Shown here: positions 19,301 through 26,748 of the stretch, one piece after another | Layout of the letters: each line of letters begins with the position of its first letter | Position numbering within the stretch: position 1 is the stretch's first letter | NCBI GenBank assembly: GCA_049115495.1 | Contig: JAGDZV010000004.1 | Span: 434,001 to 498,000 of the forward strand | Length of the DNA: 64,000 nt | Source: JACPUW01 sp049115495 | GTDB lineage: Bacteria; Bacteroidota; Bacteroidia; CAILMK01; JACPUW01 | Direction: 5' to 3' | Program-made: the position numbers and the translations under genes | The notes under the pieces: generated by a model | What the model was told of the DNA's origin: nothing | Databases searched by the model: none | What the model saw: only the letters and a program-made list of their open reading frames with translations

Positions 19301-19421
19301 AAATGAAACTCCTTTTTGTGCCTGATGTTTTGACTGGTTCAGAAGCCATGGCAATTTGAGAAAAAGCACATAGCATGGCCGTAAGAGACCTTATGATGCT
19401 ATTTGTTTTTACTAAAGTCAA
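16389..19421 (-). CDS. M4 (thermolysin-type) metalloprotease with propeller-like tail and T9SS domain
   Basis: The secreted protein has 1010 residues. A signal peptide (cut near residue 26) is followed by an FTP/PepSY-type propeptide (about 75-240). The M4 catalytic domain has HELTH with zinc ligands His419 and His423, catalytic Glu420 and third ligand Glu447 in EAICDI. The HEXXH-to-Glu spacing is four residues longer than in thermolysin. The later active-site His lies in AAHYNSTIISHAFYLM. Residues about 610-910 form TolB-like beta-propeller repeats (TDNGKYIYTID; MEWDYHGTKIIFDY; GLDFRYPSFAKNTTNLFV), and a T9SS tail follows (LYPNPASHQITLNG). The first codon is TTG, as no ATG gives a full signal peptide. 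Confidence 0.9.
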   Translation of the reverse strand: MTLVKTNSIIRSLTAMLCAFSQIAMASEPVKTSGTKRSFISVDPISNQLNFYDLVKTENTPGSKAIFLTSQTSAIIGEQDDPSILASIYLNRLKTELDIAPDNGTFQITSLTKTSHGSKHVSFCQEVNGIKVFGKELKVHFDQEGKLRAINGLATNLTSQAKTATINESLAIEITKKELTKVTKVYALNSFQKRLMAYKGPSADLFYVTHKNKLELCWKVEFCPSLHETWQVFVSAISGQVLSKKELSCNIDGPKRSKNSVDLDNKEVEIGTYKSGDSYYLVDASKPMFDAENSVIPEGGIGVIRTFDANGLTRDEIENAKIPSALENSFGKNIKEKAAVSAQNNASTYYNRLAQAPFNFNSFDNKGTNITIYVNMYDPLNPFVGWDNASYRGGGVVFLGKGSNQYNSPLSKGLDVVAHELTHGLIQNATNIEKSSRNTIENAALIEAICDIMAIIVDGNFTIGENSNINKKYRLSGLIRNPEAPHNGFSSSGNWGTNESNGYTANHYDELVNSEKAAHYNSTIISHAFYLMTKGSNNDGMEMSVVSELFFEVLTNYLTAGSNFNDFKNAMFLAVDIRYGVGSDYYNIIKQAFNEVGLITENKEINPDDLPSIIGENYVISKVSANGFDDVMSLYKMAENSEDERFSDDFDFRSNASVTDNGKYIYTIDQNFEVVRINYGQKLGIHKMSDSISPGFKEVSVSKGNKRLALANSMLDTSIHIYNMSNGEIRQFNLNIKATVNHKEKFYDLIPLEVGSMEWDYHGTKIIFDYKSKFIDDLGQTHLVWNIGEMNVWDTASNNFSKGEIYVYYDQLSSGLDFRYPSFAKNTTNLFVHDVFDKKRDQNTVVAWSITENGANRTDVLKTKTLAHASYTNTDSGLVVTDLDENGEPALYLIQLKGDKVSVKSGVEPYKLIPERRNPKWFTLGVRTSLPPAPKIQNIGLYPNPASHQITLNGIEDYNRFSIFNSLGQVVLNGKNSNGSIVPIESLESGTYLIRLEAEHSIYTSTFIKE

Positions 19422-19513
19422 ATTAAACAGGAAATTTAGACACCGTAAAAGTAAAAAACAGATGTTAATTAATTCATATTATGTGGTGTATGTGCAAGAT
19501 TTTCAGTTAGATG

Positions 19514-19981
19514 TTAGTCAAAAGTTAAGGGAGTAAGGTCTTCACGTTTAACTAGATCTGCCATATTCTCAATAAGGGCCTTTATTTCATTTGGGTAGTT
19601 CATAATTGCAACCACGGTCTTGTATTCTTTGCCACATTGGTAGGTAATAATTGATGAAGGTAGGTCAGAAACTCCCACTCCGTAGAGTGAGTCTAGTTTG
19701 CAAAAACTCATCTCATTTAAACTTGATTCAATTTGGCGAAGTTCTTTATTACTTAATGTCAATGCAAAATCACCTTTTTCAGACATGAACTGTTTTTTTT
19801 CAATCAAAACGCTTCCATTATCGTAAATTTTTACATCAAATACTTCGCAGGTTCCAAAACATGGTGTTCGGCTATAGCTCATTAGTAAGGCTTTATTTGT
19901 GTCGTTTTCTTTTTGAACTTTACAACCTGTACAAAATAGCAACCCCGCTATTGTAACTAAGATGAAATTTTTCATACACAT
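19514..19981 (-). CDS. Small lipoprotein, DUF6438-like
   Basis: The 155-residue protein has a lipoprotein signal (hydrophobic run ending LLFCTGC). A domain follows that opens with SYSRTPCFGTCEVFDVKIYDNGSVLIEKK, typical of the DUF6438 family of short bacteroidotal envelope proteins with a conserved C-x3-C pair; the function is unknown. The ATG could be at 19981 or at 19975, two codons later. It stands alone between the M4 protease and the divergent AbgT gene. Confidence 0.72.
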   Translation of the reverse strand: MCMKNFILVTIAGLLFCTGCKVQKENDTNKALLMSYSRTPCFGTCEVFDVKIYDNGSVLIEKKQFMSEKGDFALTLSNKELRQIESSLNEMSFCKLDSLYGVGVSDLPSSIITYQCGKEYKTVVAIMNYPNEIKALIENMADLVKREDLTPLTFD

Positions 19982-20051
19982 GTTATTTTCAATCCAAAGG
20001 TGGGCTTTTACAATTTAATTACATTTTTGCAAGCTTACAAACACACCTAGC

Positions 20052-21641
20052 ATGAGCGATACTAATGTGAAAAAAGGGAACTGGGTAGACAAGTTCTTAA
20101 ATCTGGTTGAAAAAGGAGGTAATGCGCTTCCGCATCCTGCAACACTATTTTTGCTTTTGGCACTTTTGGTGATTGTATTGTCTTGGTTACTAAGCCTACT
20201 AAATATATCAGTTGACAACCCCGCAACACCTGATGTTGTTGAAGCCATTAAACCTGTGAACCTGATGACCAAAGAAGGTTTGCATCGAATTCTTACAATG
20301 ATGGTGAAGAATTTTACTGGTTTTGCACCTTTGGGTACTGTATTGGTAGCCATGTTAGGAATTGGTATAGCTGAAAGTAGTGGCCTAATAGGTACTGGTT
20401 TAAGACTTTTGGTACTAAAGGCCCCAGAGAGACTTTTAACTTTTGTTCTTGTTTTTTCAGGTGTGCTTTCGAATATGGCCAGCGAAGTGGGATACGTATT
20501 GTTAGTTCCACTTGGTGCTATAATTTTCTTAGCCGCAGGTAGGCATCCAATTGTGGGTATGGCGGCAGCTTTTGCTGGCGTTTCTGGTGGGTACAGCGCC
20601 AATCTTTTTCTAGGAACTGTAGACCCATTGTTGAGTGATCTTTCAACTGAGGCAGCTCAAATTGTTAACCCTAACTATATAGTAAATCCTACGGCCAACT
20701 ATTATTTCATGTTTGTGAGCACTTTTTTAGTGGCATTTGTGGGTACATGGGTTACAGAAAAAATTGTTGCGCCAAGGTTTGGAAAATATGAAGGAGATGC
20801 CGAAGTAGAAGAAATAAAGCCATTAACTGCTTTAGAGAAGAAAGGGCTCATGTGGGCTTCAATTTCTGTAGTTATTTTGGCCATAATTGTACTTGCTGGG
20901 CTCATTCCTGAAGAAGGCTTTCTTCGAAATCCAATTGATCTTGAAAATCCTGAAAACAACAGCGTGCTTAAATCTCCGTTTTTTAAGGGGATTGTAGCAT
21001 TTATATTCCTCTCAGCGGGTATTGCTGGTGTGGCTTATGGAATTGCTGCAAAAACCATAAAATCAGATGCTGATGTAATGGAAGGCATGGGGAAAACAAT
21101 GAGCACCATGGGACTTTATATTGTTCTCGTATTTTTTGCAGCTCAATTTGTTGAATACTTTAAATGGACCAATTTAGGACTGATTACAGCAATAAAAGGA
21201 GCTGATTTTCTTCAAGGTGCCTTGAGTCTTGAACCTGGAGAAACTCTAAGTAAACTTGATCTCATACTTGTGTCAATTCCTTTCATATTACTGGCTGCGG
21301 CTATAAACCTAATTATGGGTAGCGCATCAGCCAAATGGGCATTGATGGCACCTGTATTTATACCCATGTTTATGTTAATTGGTATTTCACCAGAATACAC
21401 ACAAGTAGCATACCGTGTTGGCGATAGTGTTACCAATATAATTTCTCCAATGATGAGCTATTTCGCCTTAATAATAGCGTTTATGCAGCGCTATGTTAAG
21501 AATGCGGGTATTGGAACAGTAATATCAACAATGTTGCCATATTCCTTCTTCTTCTTAATAGCCTGGTCTATTTTCTTAATCGTTTGGATTTTGATTGGAG
21601 TAGATATAGGACCTGGAGCAGGTTTATTTATTGAACAATAA
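20052..21641 (+). CDS. AbgT family transporter
   Basis: The 529-residue inner-membrane protein has about a dozen hydrophobic segments and the features of the AbgT family: NALPHPATLFLLLALLVIVLSW near the start, GFAPLGTVLVAMLGIGIAE, MASEVGYVLLVPLGAIIF, and the C-terminal IMGSASAKWALMAPVFIPMF with YRVGDSVTNIISPMM. The family imports p-aminobenzoyl-glutamate or exports sulfonamides in characterised members, but the range is wide. The gene lies nine bases before a CoA-transferase gene, so here the substrate may be an organic acid (inference). The antisense frame covering its 5' part is a shadow. Confidence 0.9.
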   Translation: MSDTNVKKGNWVDKFLNLVEKGGNALPHPATLFLLLALLVIVLSWLLSLLNISVDNPATPDVVEAIKPVNLMTKEGLHRILTMMVKNFTGFAPLGTVLVAMLGIGIAESSGLIGTGLRLLVLKAPERLLTFVLVFSGVLSNMASEVGYVLLVPLGAIIFLAAGRHPIVGMAAAFAGVSGGYSANLFLGTVDPLLSDLSTEAAQIVNPNYIVNPTANYYFMFVSTFLVAFVGTWVTEKIVAPRFGKYEGDAEVEEIKPLTALEKKGLMWASISVVILAIIVLAGLIPEEGFLRNPIDLENPENNSVLKSPFFKGIVAFIFLSAGIAGVAYGIAAKTIKSDADVMEGMGKTMSTMGLYIVLVFFAAQFVEYFKWTNLGLITAIKGADFLQGALSLEPGETLSKLDLILVSIPFILLAAAINLIMGSASAKWALMAPVFIPMFMLIGISPEYTQVAYRVGDSVTNIISPMMSYFALIIAFMQRYVKNAGIGTVISTMLPYSFFFLIAWSIFLIVWILIGVDIGPGAGLFIEQ

Positions 21642-21650
21642 AATTTAAAA

Positions 21651-22931
21651 ATGTATAACGCAGTTACGCCTCAAGAGGCAGTTAAAGTTATTCAGCCGGG
21701 TGAAAACATTTGGATTCATTCTGCCGGGGCTGCACCCCAAGTATTAGTAAATGCGCTTAGTGAAAGGGTAGATGAATTAAGCGATATTACAATTTATCAA
21801 TTGCATACTGAAGGTGAAGCACCATATGCACAACCTGGAATGGAAAAAACGTTTAAGGTGAAAGCGTTTTTTATGGGTAAAAACATTAGGGAGTGCGTAA
21901 ACAGTGGCAGGGGCGACTTTGTACCGATTTTCTTGAGCGAAGTACCCAAGGTAATGCGCTCTGGAAAGATTAGCATTGATACGGCCCTAATTCAAGTATC
22001 AGAGCCGGATAAACACGGCTATTGCTCTTTAGGTATCTCTGTTGAAGCCACAAGAGCGGCCATAGAGAGAGCAAGCCACGTAATTGCCCAAGTAAATCCT
22101 AAAATGCCCAGAACACATGGCGATGGTTTAATTCACATAAGCAAATTTGATACGTTTGTTGAAGTTGATGAAGAACTACCGTTAATGCCGCCTCATCCAT
22201 TAAGTGATGTTGAAAAAGCAATTGGGCAAAATGTAGCTTCTTTGGTTGAAGATGGCGCTACTCTTCAAATGGGTATTGGTTCAATTCCTGATGCGGCACT
22301 TTTAAATCTTACCAACCATAAAAACCTTGGTGTACATACCGAGATGTTTAGCGATGGACTATTAGATCTAATTGATAGGGGAGTGGTAGTTGGCAACAAG
22401 AAGAAAAGCCATAAAGATGTAATTGTTACTGGTTTTTTAATTGGTACAAGAAAATTGTACGACTACGTAGATGACAATCCCTTTGTAAGGGTGCTAGATA
22501 TTGAATATGTGAATGACACACACAGAATTTCAAAGAACCCAAAGGTAACTTCAATAAACAGTGCTATAGAAGTTGATATTACCGGACAGGTTTGTGCTGA
22601 TTCTATTGGAACGAGAATGTACAGCGGTGTTGGCGGTCAAATGGACTTCATAAGAGCTGCATCATTAAGCGAAGGTGGCAAGCCAATTATAGCCTTACCA
22701 TCAACAACAAGAAGAGGAGACTCTAAAATTGTTCCGTTTCTAAGGCAGGGGGCTGGTGTAGTAACTACAAGAGCACATGTACATTACGTAGTTACCGAAT
22801 ACGGAGTTGCTGACTTATACGCCAAGAGTTTGAAAGAAAGAGCCAGAAGAATGGTTGATATAGCACACCCTGACCATAGGGAAGAATTAGACCGTCTAAA
22901 CTTTGAAAGATTTGGTGGTTTCTATTACTAA
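21651..22931 (+). CDS. Acetyl-CoA hydrolase/4-hydroxybutyrate CoA-transferase family protein
   Basis: The 426-residue cytoplasmic enzyme belongs to the family that exchanges CoA between acyl-CoA and an acid such as acetate, butyrate, succinate or 4-hydroxybutyrate. Marks are GIGSIPDAAL, HTEMFSDGLLDLID with the likely catalytic glutamate at residue 231 (by analogy with the 4-hydroxybutyrate enzyme), GVGGQMDF, PSTTRRGDSKIV and VTEYGVADLY. Length and motifs are those of a full single-chain enzyme. It follows the AbgT gene by nine bases and the unit ends at a strong terminator, so uptake and CoA activation of one substrate is a reasonable inference. Confidence 0.88.
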   Translation: MYNAVTPQEAVKVIQPGENIWIHSAGAAPQVLVNALSERVDELSDITIYQLHTEGEAPYAQPGMEKTFKVKAFFMGKNIRECVNSGRGDFVPIFLSEVPKVMRSGKISIDTALIQVSEPDKHGYCSLGISVEATRAAIERASHVIAQVNPKMPRTHGDGLIHISKFDTFVEVDEELPLMPPHPLSDVEKAIGQNVASLVEDGATLQMGIGSIPDAALLNLTNHKNLGVHTEMFSDGLLDLIDRGVVVGNKKKSHKDVIVTGFLIGTRKLYDYVDDNPFVRVLDIEYVNDTHRISKNPKVTSINSAIEVDITGQVCADSIGTRMYSGVGGQMDFIRAASLSEGGKPIIALPSTTRRGDSKIVPFLRQGAGVVTTRAHVHYVVTEYGVADLYAKSLKERARRMVDIAHPDHREELDRLNFERFGGFYY

Positions 22932-22957
22932 TTAGAAGATACGAAATTCGAATAACT

Positions 22958-22991
22958 AAAAAGCCCCGAGTTAGTTTTCTCGGGGCTTTTT
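22958..22991 (+). terminator. Rho-independent terminator after AbgT/CoA-transferase operon
   Basis: A 13-base stem AAAAAGCCCCGAG pairs with CTCGGGGCTTTTT around an 8-base loop (22971-22978). It lies 27 bases after the stop of the CoA-transferase gene. It is symmetrical enough to serve also the convergent CBS-domain gene. Confidence 0.9.
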
Positions 22992-23023
22992 CGAATATTA
23001 CAATTCCTAACTGCGTGTATGTT

Positions 23024-23455
23024 TTAACAATTCCTTAAAAGGAATTTGATCATATCTGTAGTGGTAACTATGCCCATTAATTCTCCATTAGAAATTACTG
23101 GAAGGGCATGAAATTCATGGGTTGCAAAAATCTGAGCAACTTCTTTTATTGATTGATATGGATTTATAGTTTCTACATTGTTAGCCATTACTTGTTCAAT
23201 GCTCAGCATTTCATAAATAGGAGCCGCCATCTCTTCTTCACCTTCTTCATCTGCCGTTACATAAGCTTCAAAAAAGCTCAGTCTTTTCATATCTGTAAGG
23301 CTAAGCATGCCTACCAATTTGTTTCCTGATGTTACAGGAATGTGTCTAATATGATTTTTCTTAAAAAGCTTAGCCGCTTCTTCAAGGGTGTTTGAAAGAT
23401 TTACAGTAATTACACTCTCGGTCATTATAGTTGAAATAGGATCTAATTGTTTCAT
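23024..23455 (-). CDS. Stand-alone two-CBS-domain protein
   Basis: The 143-residue cytoplasmic protein consists of two CBS motifs. One spans about residues 8-60 (IMTESVITVNLSNTLEEAAK ... HIRHIPVTSGNKLVGMLSLTDMKR) and the other about 83-140 (VMANNVETINPYQS ... HALPVISNGELMGIVTTTDM). Such pairs bind adenine nucleotides and regulate partners. No fused effector domain is present and no partner is next to it. It converges on the CoA-transferase unit and is followed by the shared terminator. Confidence 0.9.
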   Translation of the reverse strand: MKQLDPISTIMTESVITVNLSNTLEEAAKLFKKNHIRHIPVTSGNKLVGMLSLTDMKRLSFFEAYVTADEEGEEEMAAPIYEMLSIEQVMANNVETINPYQSIKEVAQIFATHEFHALPVISNGELMGIVTTTDMIKFLLRNC

Positions 23456-23557
23456 CGTAGAACTGTTTTGATGAAAACAAATCTTGCCTTTATTAAAAAG
23501 GAATTTGATGACCTAGCTCATTGTTTTAGAGCAATATGTATTCTTAATTAATGAACT

Positions 23558-25450
23558 TTATCGCTTAATGATAAACTCACAGCGTCGGTTCAATTGTTGC
23601 CCTTCTGATGTAGAATTTGTGGCTACAGGTTTTGTAGCTCCAAAATATTCCATTTTAATTCTCTTTTTGTCAATGCCTTCACTAATCAAGTACTCAACTA
23701 CTGTTTGGGCCCTGTTTTTAGAAAGCTCGTTATTATACCTATTGCTTCCCATATTATCCGTGTGTCCGTGTACCTCAATGTCCAAATCAGGGTTTTCAAA
23801 AAGAAGGTCAATAAGGCTATCTAGAAAAAAGTAATTCGTATCAAGAATTTCGTATCTGTCAAATTCAAAATAGAAGCCTTTAAAGGTAAATGGCTCGTCA
23901 TTTAACAACTCTGCCAAATCAAGATCTTGAAAGTATCTAGTAGTAATTAGCTCTTCTTCCTCGTCAACCGGAATGTTTGCTCCACACTCTGACTCATTTG
24001 AATCGTTTCTTAATTCAACTGTAAAATCATCGATATAGTAGTAGGCAAAGCCACCAGCCTTGGGGTTCATTATTTTAAGATTTGTACTGGTATCGCTATT
24101 AAAATTGCCAAGGGTAATATACTTCTCACCACCCGATGCAAAATAAAGGCCACATATTTTCTTCCAACTGTAACTATCACCGTAATTGTTTGGAGCATTA
24201 ATTACACTTGGCTTAATACCTTCAAGCATTTTACCTTCATCTTTTTTGACTTCTTTTATCTCTGCTCTTATTTTTTCAAATTCTGAAGTGTCTCTATTGC
24301 TTGTTATGTTGGGGTCAAAGTTTTCTGTTGTATCAAGGTCAGGCAAAACTATTGAAGAGTCTTGATCACTTATGTCGGGGTATTTTTTGGTAATTAAAAA
24401 TTCAAATGCATCAGTTGCTAAGCCACTATTTTCTGATAGCGCAGCATATAGTGAAATAACATAGTATTGGTTTTTTTCGAGGGGTTCGGTGAGTTTAGCC
24501 GTTAAAAATTCCCTGTAGTTCCCTTTGTCAAACAAATACATGCCAACATACCCGTAACCGGTAAGTGCCTGTTCATTACCCATTATATTGTCAGGAACAC
24601 TCATAATAATACTACACGAATTATAGTAGTCTGGTGTGCCAAGAGTTTGATCCCAATACTCTAATTGATGCAATGTTGTGGTATTAACATTTGAAGGGCA
24701 TTCGCTGTAACATTCAAAGCTTGGGTCATTCAGCAAATTATAGTCGCTAAGTGTTACATCTTCGCAATCAAAAGAGTCTAAGATTGCCTTGCAAGGATCA
24801 TGTCCATTTTTTGATTCTAATGAAACATTATCTATATAGTAATACGCTCTTCCTTCTCTTGCCATTCTCACTACTTTTTTAGAAACAGTAGATTCATCAT
24901 CAAGAAAATTTCCGATAGTTAAATATGCCTCGTTGCCTTTGGCTATAAATGAGTCTTCAATAAGTATCCATGCCCTTTTGTCATCGTAAAAAGCCTTATT
25001 GTCAACTAAAATTTGAGTTGAATCATTTAAAACGCCTGTTGTTTTAGCATCAGGTCTTTCATTTGAAAAAGAAACTCCAAAGGAGCTAACGGCAAATTCG
25101 CTGTTTCTTGAGAGTTTAACGTACATCTTAAAAATGTAAGATTCACCTTCAATAAGTCGGCAGTTCAAAGGAGTTGTCAAATACTCTCGGTAATTCTTAA
25201 TGCCGTAGGTGTGAATTCCTACAAATGCCTTACCACTTAGTGATGTTTGCTCATCGCTAAATATTTTGGTTTGTCCTTGTGTAGGTGGTCTCCAGGTAGT
25301 TACATTATTTTCAAGGGCTTTATAGCCAAAATCATAATTTTCAAAATCAGAAAATTCTTCAAAATTCCCGTTTCGAATAAGGTTTTGGGCACCAAGCCAT
25401 GTGGTACACAATAAAACCGTTATTAAGCTTATAAAGCCTTTACTTCTCAC
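23558..25450 (-). CDS. Large OmpA-domain protein with duplicated jelly-roll-like modules
   Basis: The 630-residue secreted protein starts at a GTG (25450) giving a signal peptide ending TWLGAQ. It has two copies of a beta-sandwich module at about 20-215 and 235-490. Both contain a G-x-V-G-x-x...NYRE-[YF]-LT segment and an AYYYID segment near the end, so they arose by internal duplication. The C-terminal 105 residues form an OmpA peptidoglycan-binding domain (VHGHTDNMGSNRYNNELSKN, QLNRRCEFIIKR). It probably links a surface-facing ligand-binding module to the cell wall. A charged, low-complexity linker lies around residues 365-405. Confidence 0.85.
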   Translation of the reverse strand: MRSKGFISLITVLLCTTWLGAQNLIRNGNFEEFSDFENYDFGYKALENNVTTWRPPTQGQTKIFSDEQTSLSGKAFVGIHTYGIKNYREYLTTPLNCRLIEGESYIFKMYVKLSRNSEFAVSSFGVSFSNERPDAKTTGVLNDSTQILVDNKAFYDDKRAWILIEDSFIAKGNEAYLTIGNFLDDESTVSKKVVRMAREGRAYYYIDNVSLESKNGHDPCKAILDSFDCEDVTLSDYNLLNDPSFECYSECPSNVNTTTLHQLEYWDQTLGTPDYYNSCSIIMSVPDNIMGNEQALTGYGYVGMYLFDKGNYREFLTAKLTEPLEKNQYYVISLYAALSENSGLATDAFEFLITKKYPDISDQDSSIVLPDLDTTENFDPNITSNRDTSEFEKIRAEIKEVKKDEGKMLEGIKPSVINAPNNYGDSYSWKKICGLYFASGGEKYITLGNFNSDTSTNLKIMNPKAGGFAYYYIDDFTVELRNDSNESECGANIPVDEEEELITTRYFQDLDLAELLNDEPFTFKGFYFEFDRYEILDTNYFFLDSLIDLLFENPDLDIEVHGHTDNMGSNRYNNELSKNRAQTVVEYLISEGIDKKRIKMEYFGATKPVATNSTSEGQQLNRRCEFIIKR

Positions 25451-25484
25451 TCCTCAAAAATCTTTACCAAATTGGCTAATAAAT

Positions 25485-25492
25485 CAAATGTA
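25485..25492 (-). promoter_or_regulatory. -7 box (TACATTTG) before the large OmpA gene
   Basis: The minus strand reads TACATTTG, matching TAnnTTTG. It lies 34 bases upstream of the GTG start at 25450, giving a short normal leader. No convincing -33 element is visible. Confidence 0.35.
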
Positions 25493-25535
25493 CTATTTAG
25501 CACGTGTTTTTTGCCGTTTAGCGTATATAGTGGTG

Positions 25536-25564
25536 TTGATAAGGGATTTAGTATGCTATTTTTG
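25536..25564 (+). promoter_or_regulatory. Complete -33/-7 promoter before the DUF456-like gene
   Basis: TTG at 25536-25538 and TATTTTTG at 25557-25564 are 18 bases apart, close to the bacteroidotal TTG-N19-TAnnTTTG pattern. The box ends only five bases before the ATG at 25570, so transcription would start at or next to the start codon. Confidence 0.55.
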
Positions 25565-25569
25565 ACTCT

Positions 25570-26085
25570 ATGGAATGGATAGTACTATTGATTGCAGCCA
25601 TTGTAATAATTGTAGGAATTGGCGGTTGTGTATTGCCAGTTATTCCTGGACCGCCCATAGCATTTATAGGTTTGTTAATTACACATTTTACAGCGCAAGA
25701 GTATCGATTTGCGGTTTCAACCCTAGTAATTTATGGGGCACTGGCAGCAGCCATTACCGTGCTTGATTTTTTAGTGCCTGCTTGGGGAACTAAAAAGTTT
25801 GGGGGAACCAAGTATGGAACTTGGGGTAGCACCATAGGGTTGTTATTAGTGGTGTTTTTTATTCCAATTCCTTTTGTGGGGCCCATACTCGGCATTATAA
25901 TAGCACCATTTTTAGGAGCATTAATTGGCGAGTTAATTGGCGGAATGGAAATGAATAAAGCCATGAAAGCAGGTTTTGGATCGTTTATTGGCTTTTTAAC
26001 AGGAACCTTGCTAAAGCTTGTTTATTGCTTTGTGGTTTTTGGTGCTTTTCTTGGCAAAATAGGCTGGCTGCCATGGTTTAACTGA
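25570..26085 (+). CDS. DUF456-like small membrane protein
   Basis: The 171-residue protein has four to five hydrophobic segments and the conserved N-terminal pattern of DUF456 proteins (GIGGCVLPVIPGPPIAFIGLL). Repeated glycine zippers follow (GPILGIIIAPFLGALIGELI), and GxxxG-rich helices continue to the end. The function is unknown. The ATG is fixed by the family N-terminus, which begins with a hydrophobic segment straight away. It converges on the next gene with two bases between stops. Confidence 0.8.
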   Translation: MEWIVLLIAAIVIIVGIGGCVLPVIPGPPIAFIGLLITHFTAQEYRFAVSTLVIYGALAAAITVLDFLVPAWGTKKFGGTKYGTWGSTIGLLLVVFFIPIPFVGPILGIIIAPFLGALIGELIGGMEMNKAMKAGFGSFIGFLTGTLLKLVYCFVVFGAFLGKIGWLPWFN

Positions 26086-26087
26086 TT

Positions 26088-26567
26088 CTACTCTTCTGGT
26101 AAAAGACCAATTCTCATGTACTGCATGGTACCTTTCTTAAACAGAAACTTGAATTCGTAAGTAGTTCTGTATGTAATAACTTTATAAATGCTGCCTTCTT
26201 CTTCAGTAGGGGTGCCAATTTTCTCCTTAATCTTTTCAGGGCTCATATCAAGGGTAAGCCCTAGGGGCAATACTCCATTAAACCTGTTGAATATGGTGTT
26301 ATACAAATTGTATTGATCGTTGAAGAAGTAAACTTTTTGAATTTCACCGGCGTCATTCATTGAGATTGATACACCTTGCTCTGTCCAATTCATTTGCGTC
26401 TCAAAATCATTTCTAAATTCATGGGAGGTAGGCTTGCCATAAGAATCAAATTGAGCCCTTACATCGCCATCTTGAAACGTTTTGCCCAAAAAGGAAAACC
26501 AATTAATGTCGGCCGGAGCTAAAGCAAGGCCAATTAGAGCTATAAGAGCTAGGCTAAAGTATTTCAT
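26088..26567 (-). CDS. Unknown small exported protein
   Basis: I do not recognise this 159-residue protein. It starts best at ATG 26567; a TTG two codons upstream is less likely. It has a signal peptide (MKYFSLALIALIGLALA) and then an alpha/beta pattern with two copies of a phrase of the type LGKTFQDGDVRAQFDSYGKP and LTLDMSPEKIKEKIGTPTEE. That pattern is reminiscent of the tandem helix-turn elements of BamE/SmpA-like or immunity-type proteins. That resemblance is only suggestive. Confidence 0.6.
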   Translation of the reverse strand: MKYFSLALIALIGLALAPADINWFSFLGKTFQDGDVRAQFDSYGKPTSHEFRNDFETQMNWTEQGVSISMNDAGEIQKVYFFNDQYNLYNTIFNRFNGVLPLGLTLDMSPEKIKEKIGTPTEEEGSIYKVITYRTTYEFKFLFKKGTMQYMRIGLLPEE

Positions 26568-26702
26568 TTTCAATGTTTTTTACCAATACGCAAAAATGGC
26601 TTTTACGGTTGTTTTTCGCATTATTTAAGACCCTAATGTGGTGTTAATGATAATTAAAATTCAATAACAACCAATTTGTTTAACAAAGGCCCTTCATTAC
26701 CA

Positions 26703-26710
26703 TATTTTTG
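26703..26710 (+). promoter_or_regulatory. -7 box (TATTTTTG) before the AsmA-like gene
   Basis: TATTTTTG is a full match to TAnnTTTG, 38 bases upstream of the ATG at 26749. A TTTG lies 24 bases further upstream, a wide spacing, so only the -7 box is called. Confidence 0.4.
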
Positions 26711-26748
26711 TAGATTCTACATGTGAAATCATTCTATTTTTATTAAGC

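Noticed and set aside
20015..20602. 195-residue minus-strand frame
   Set aside because: Antisense to the AbgT transporter; composition (Ser, Thr, Pro, Lys-rich) is that of a shadow frame.
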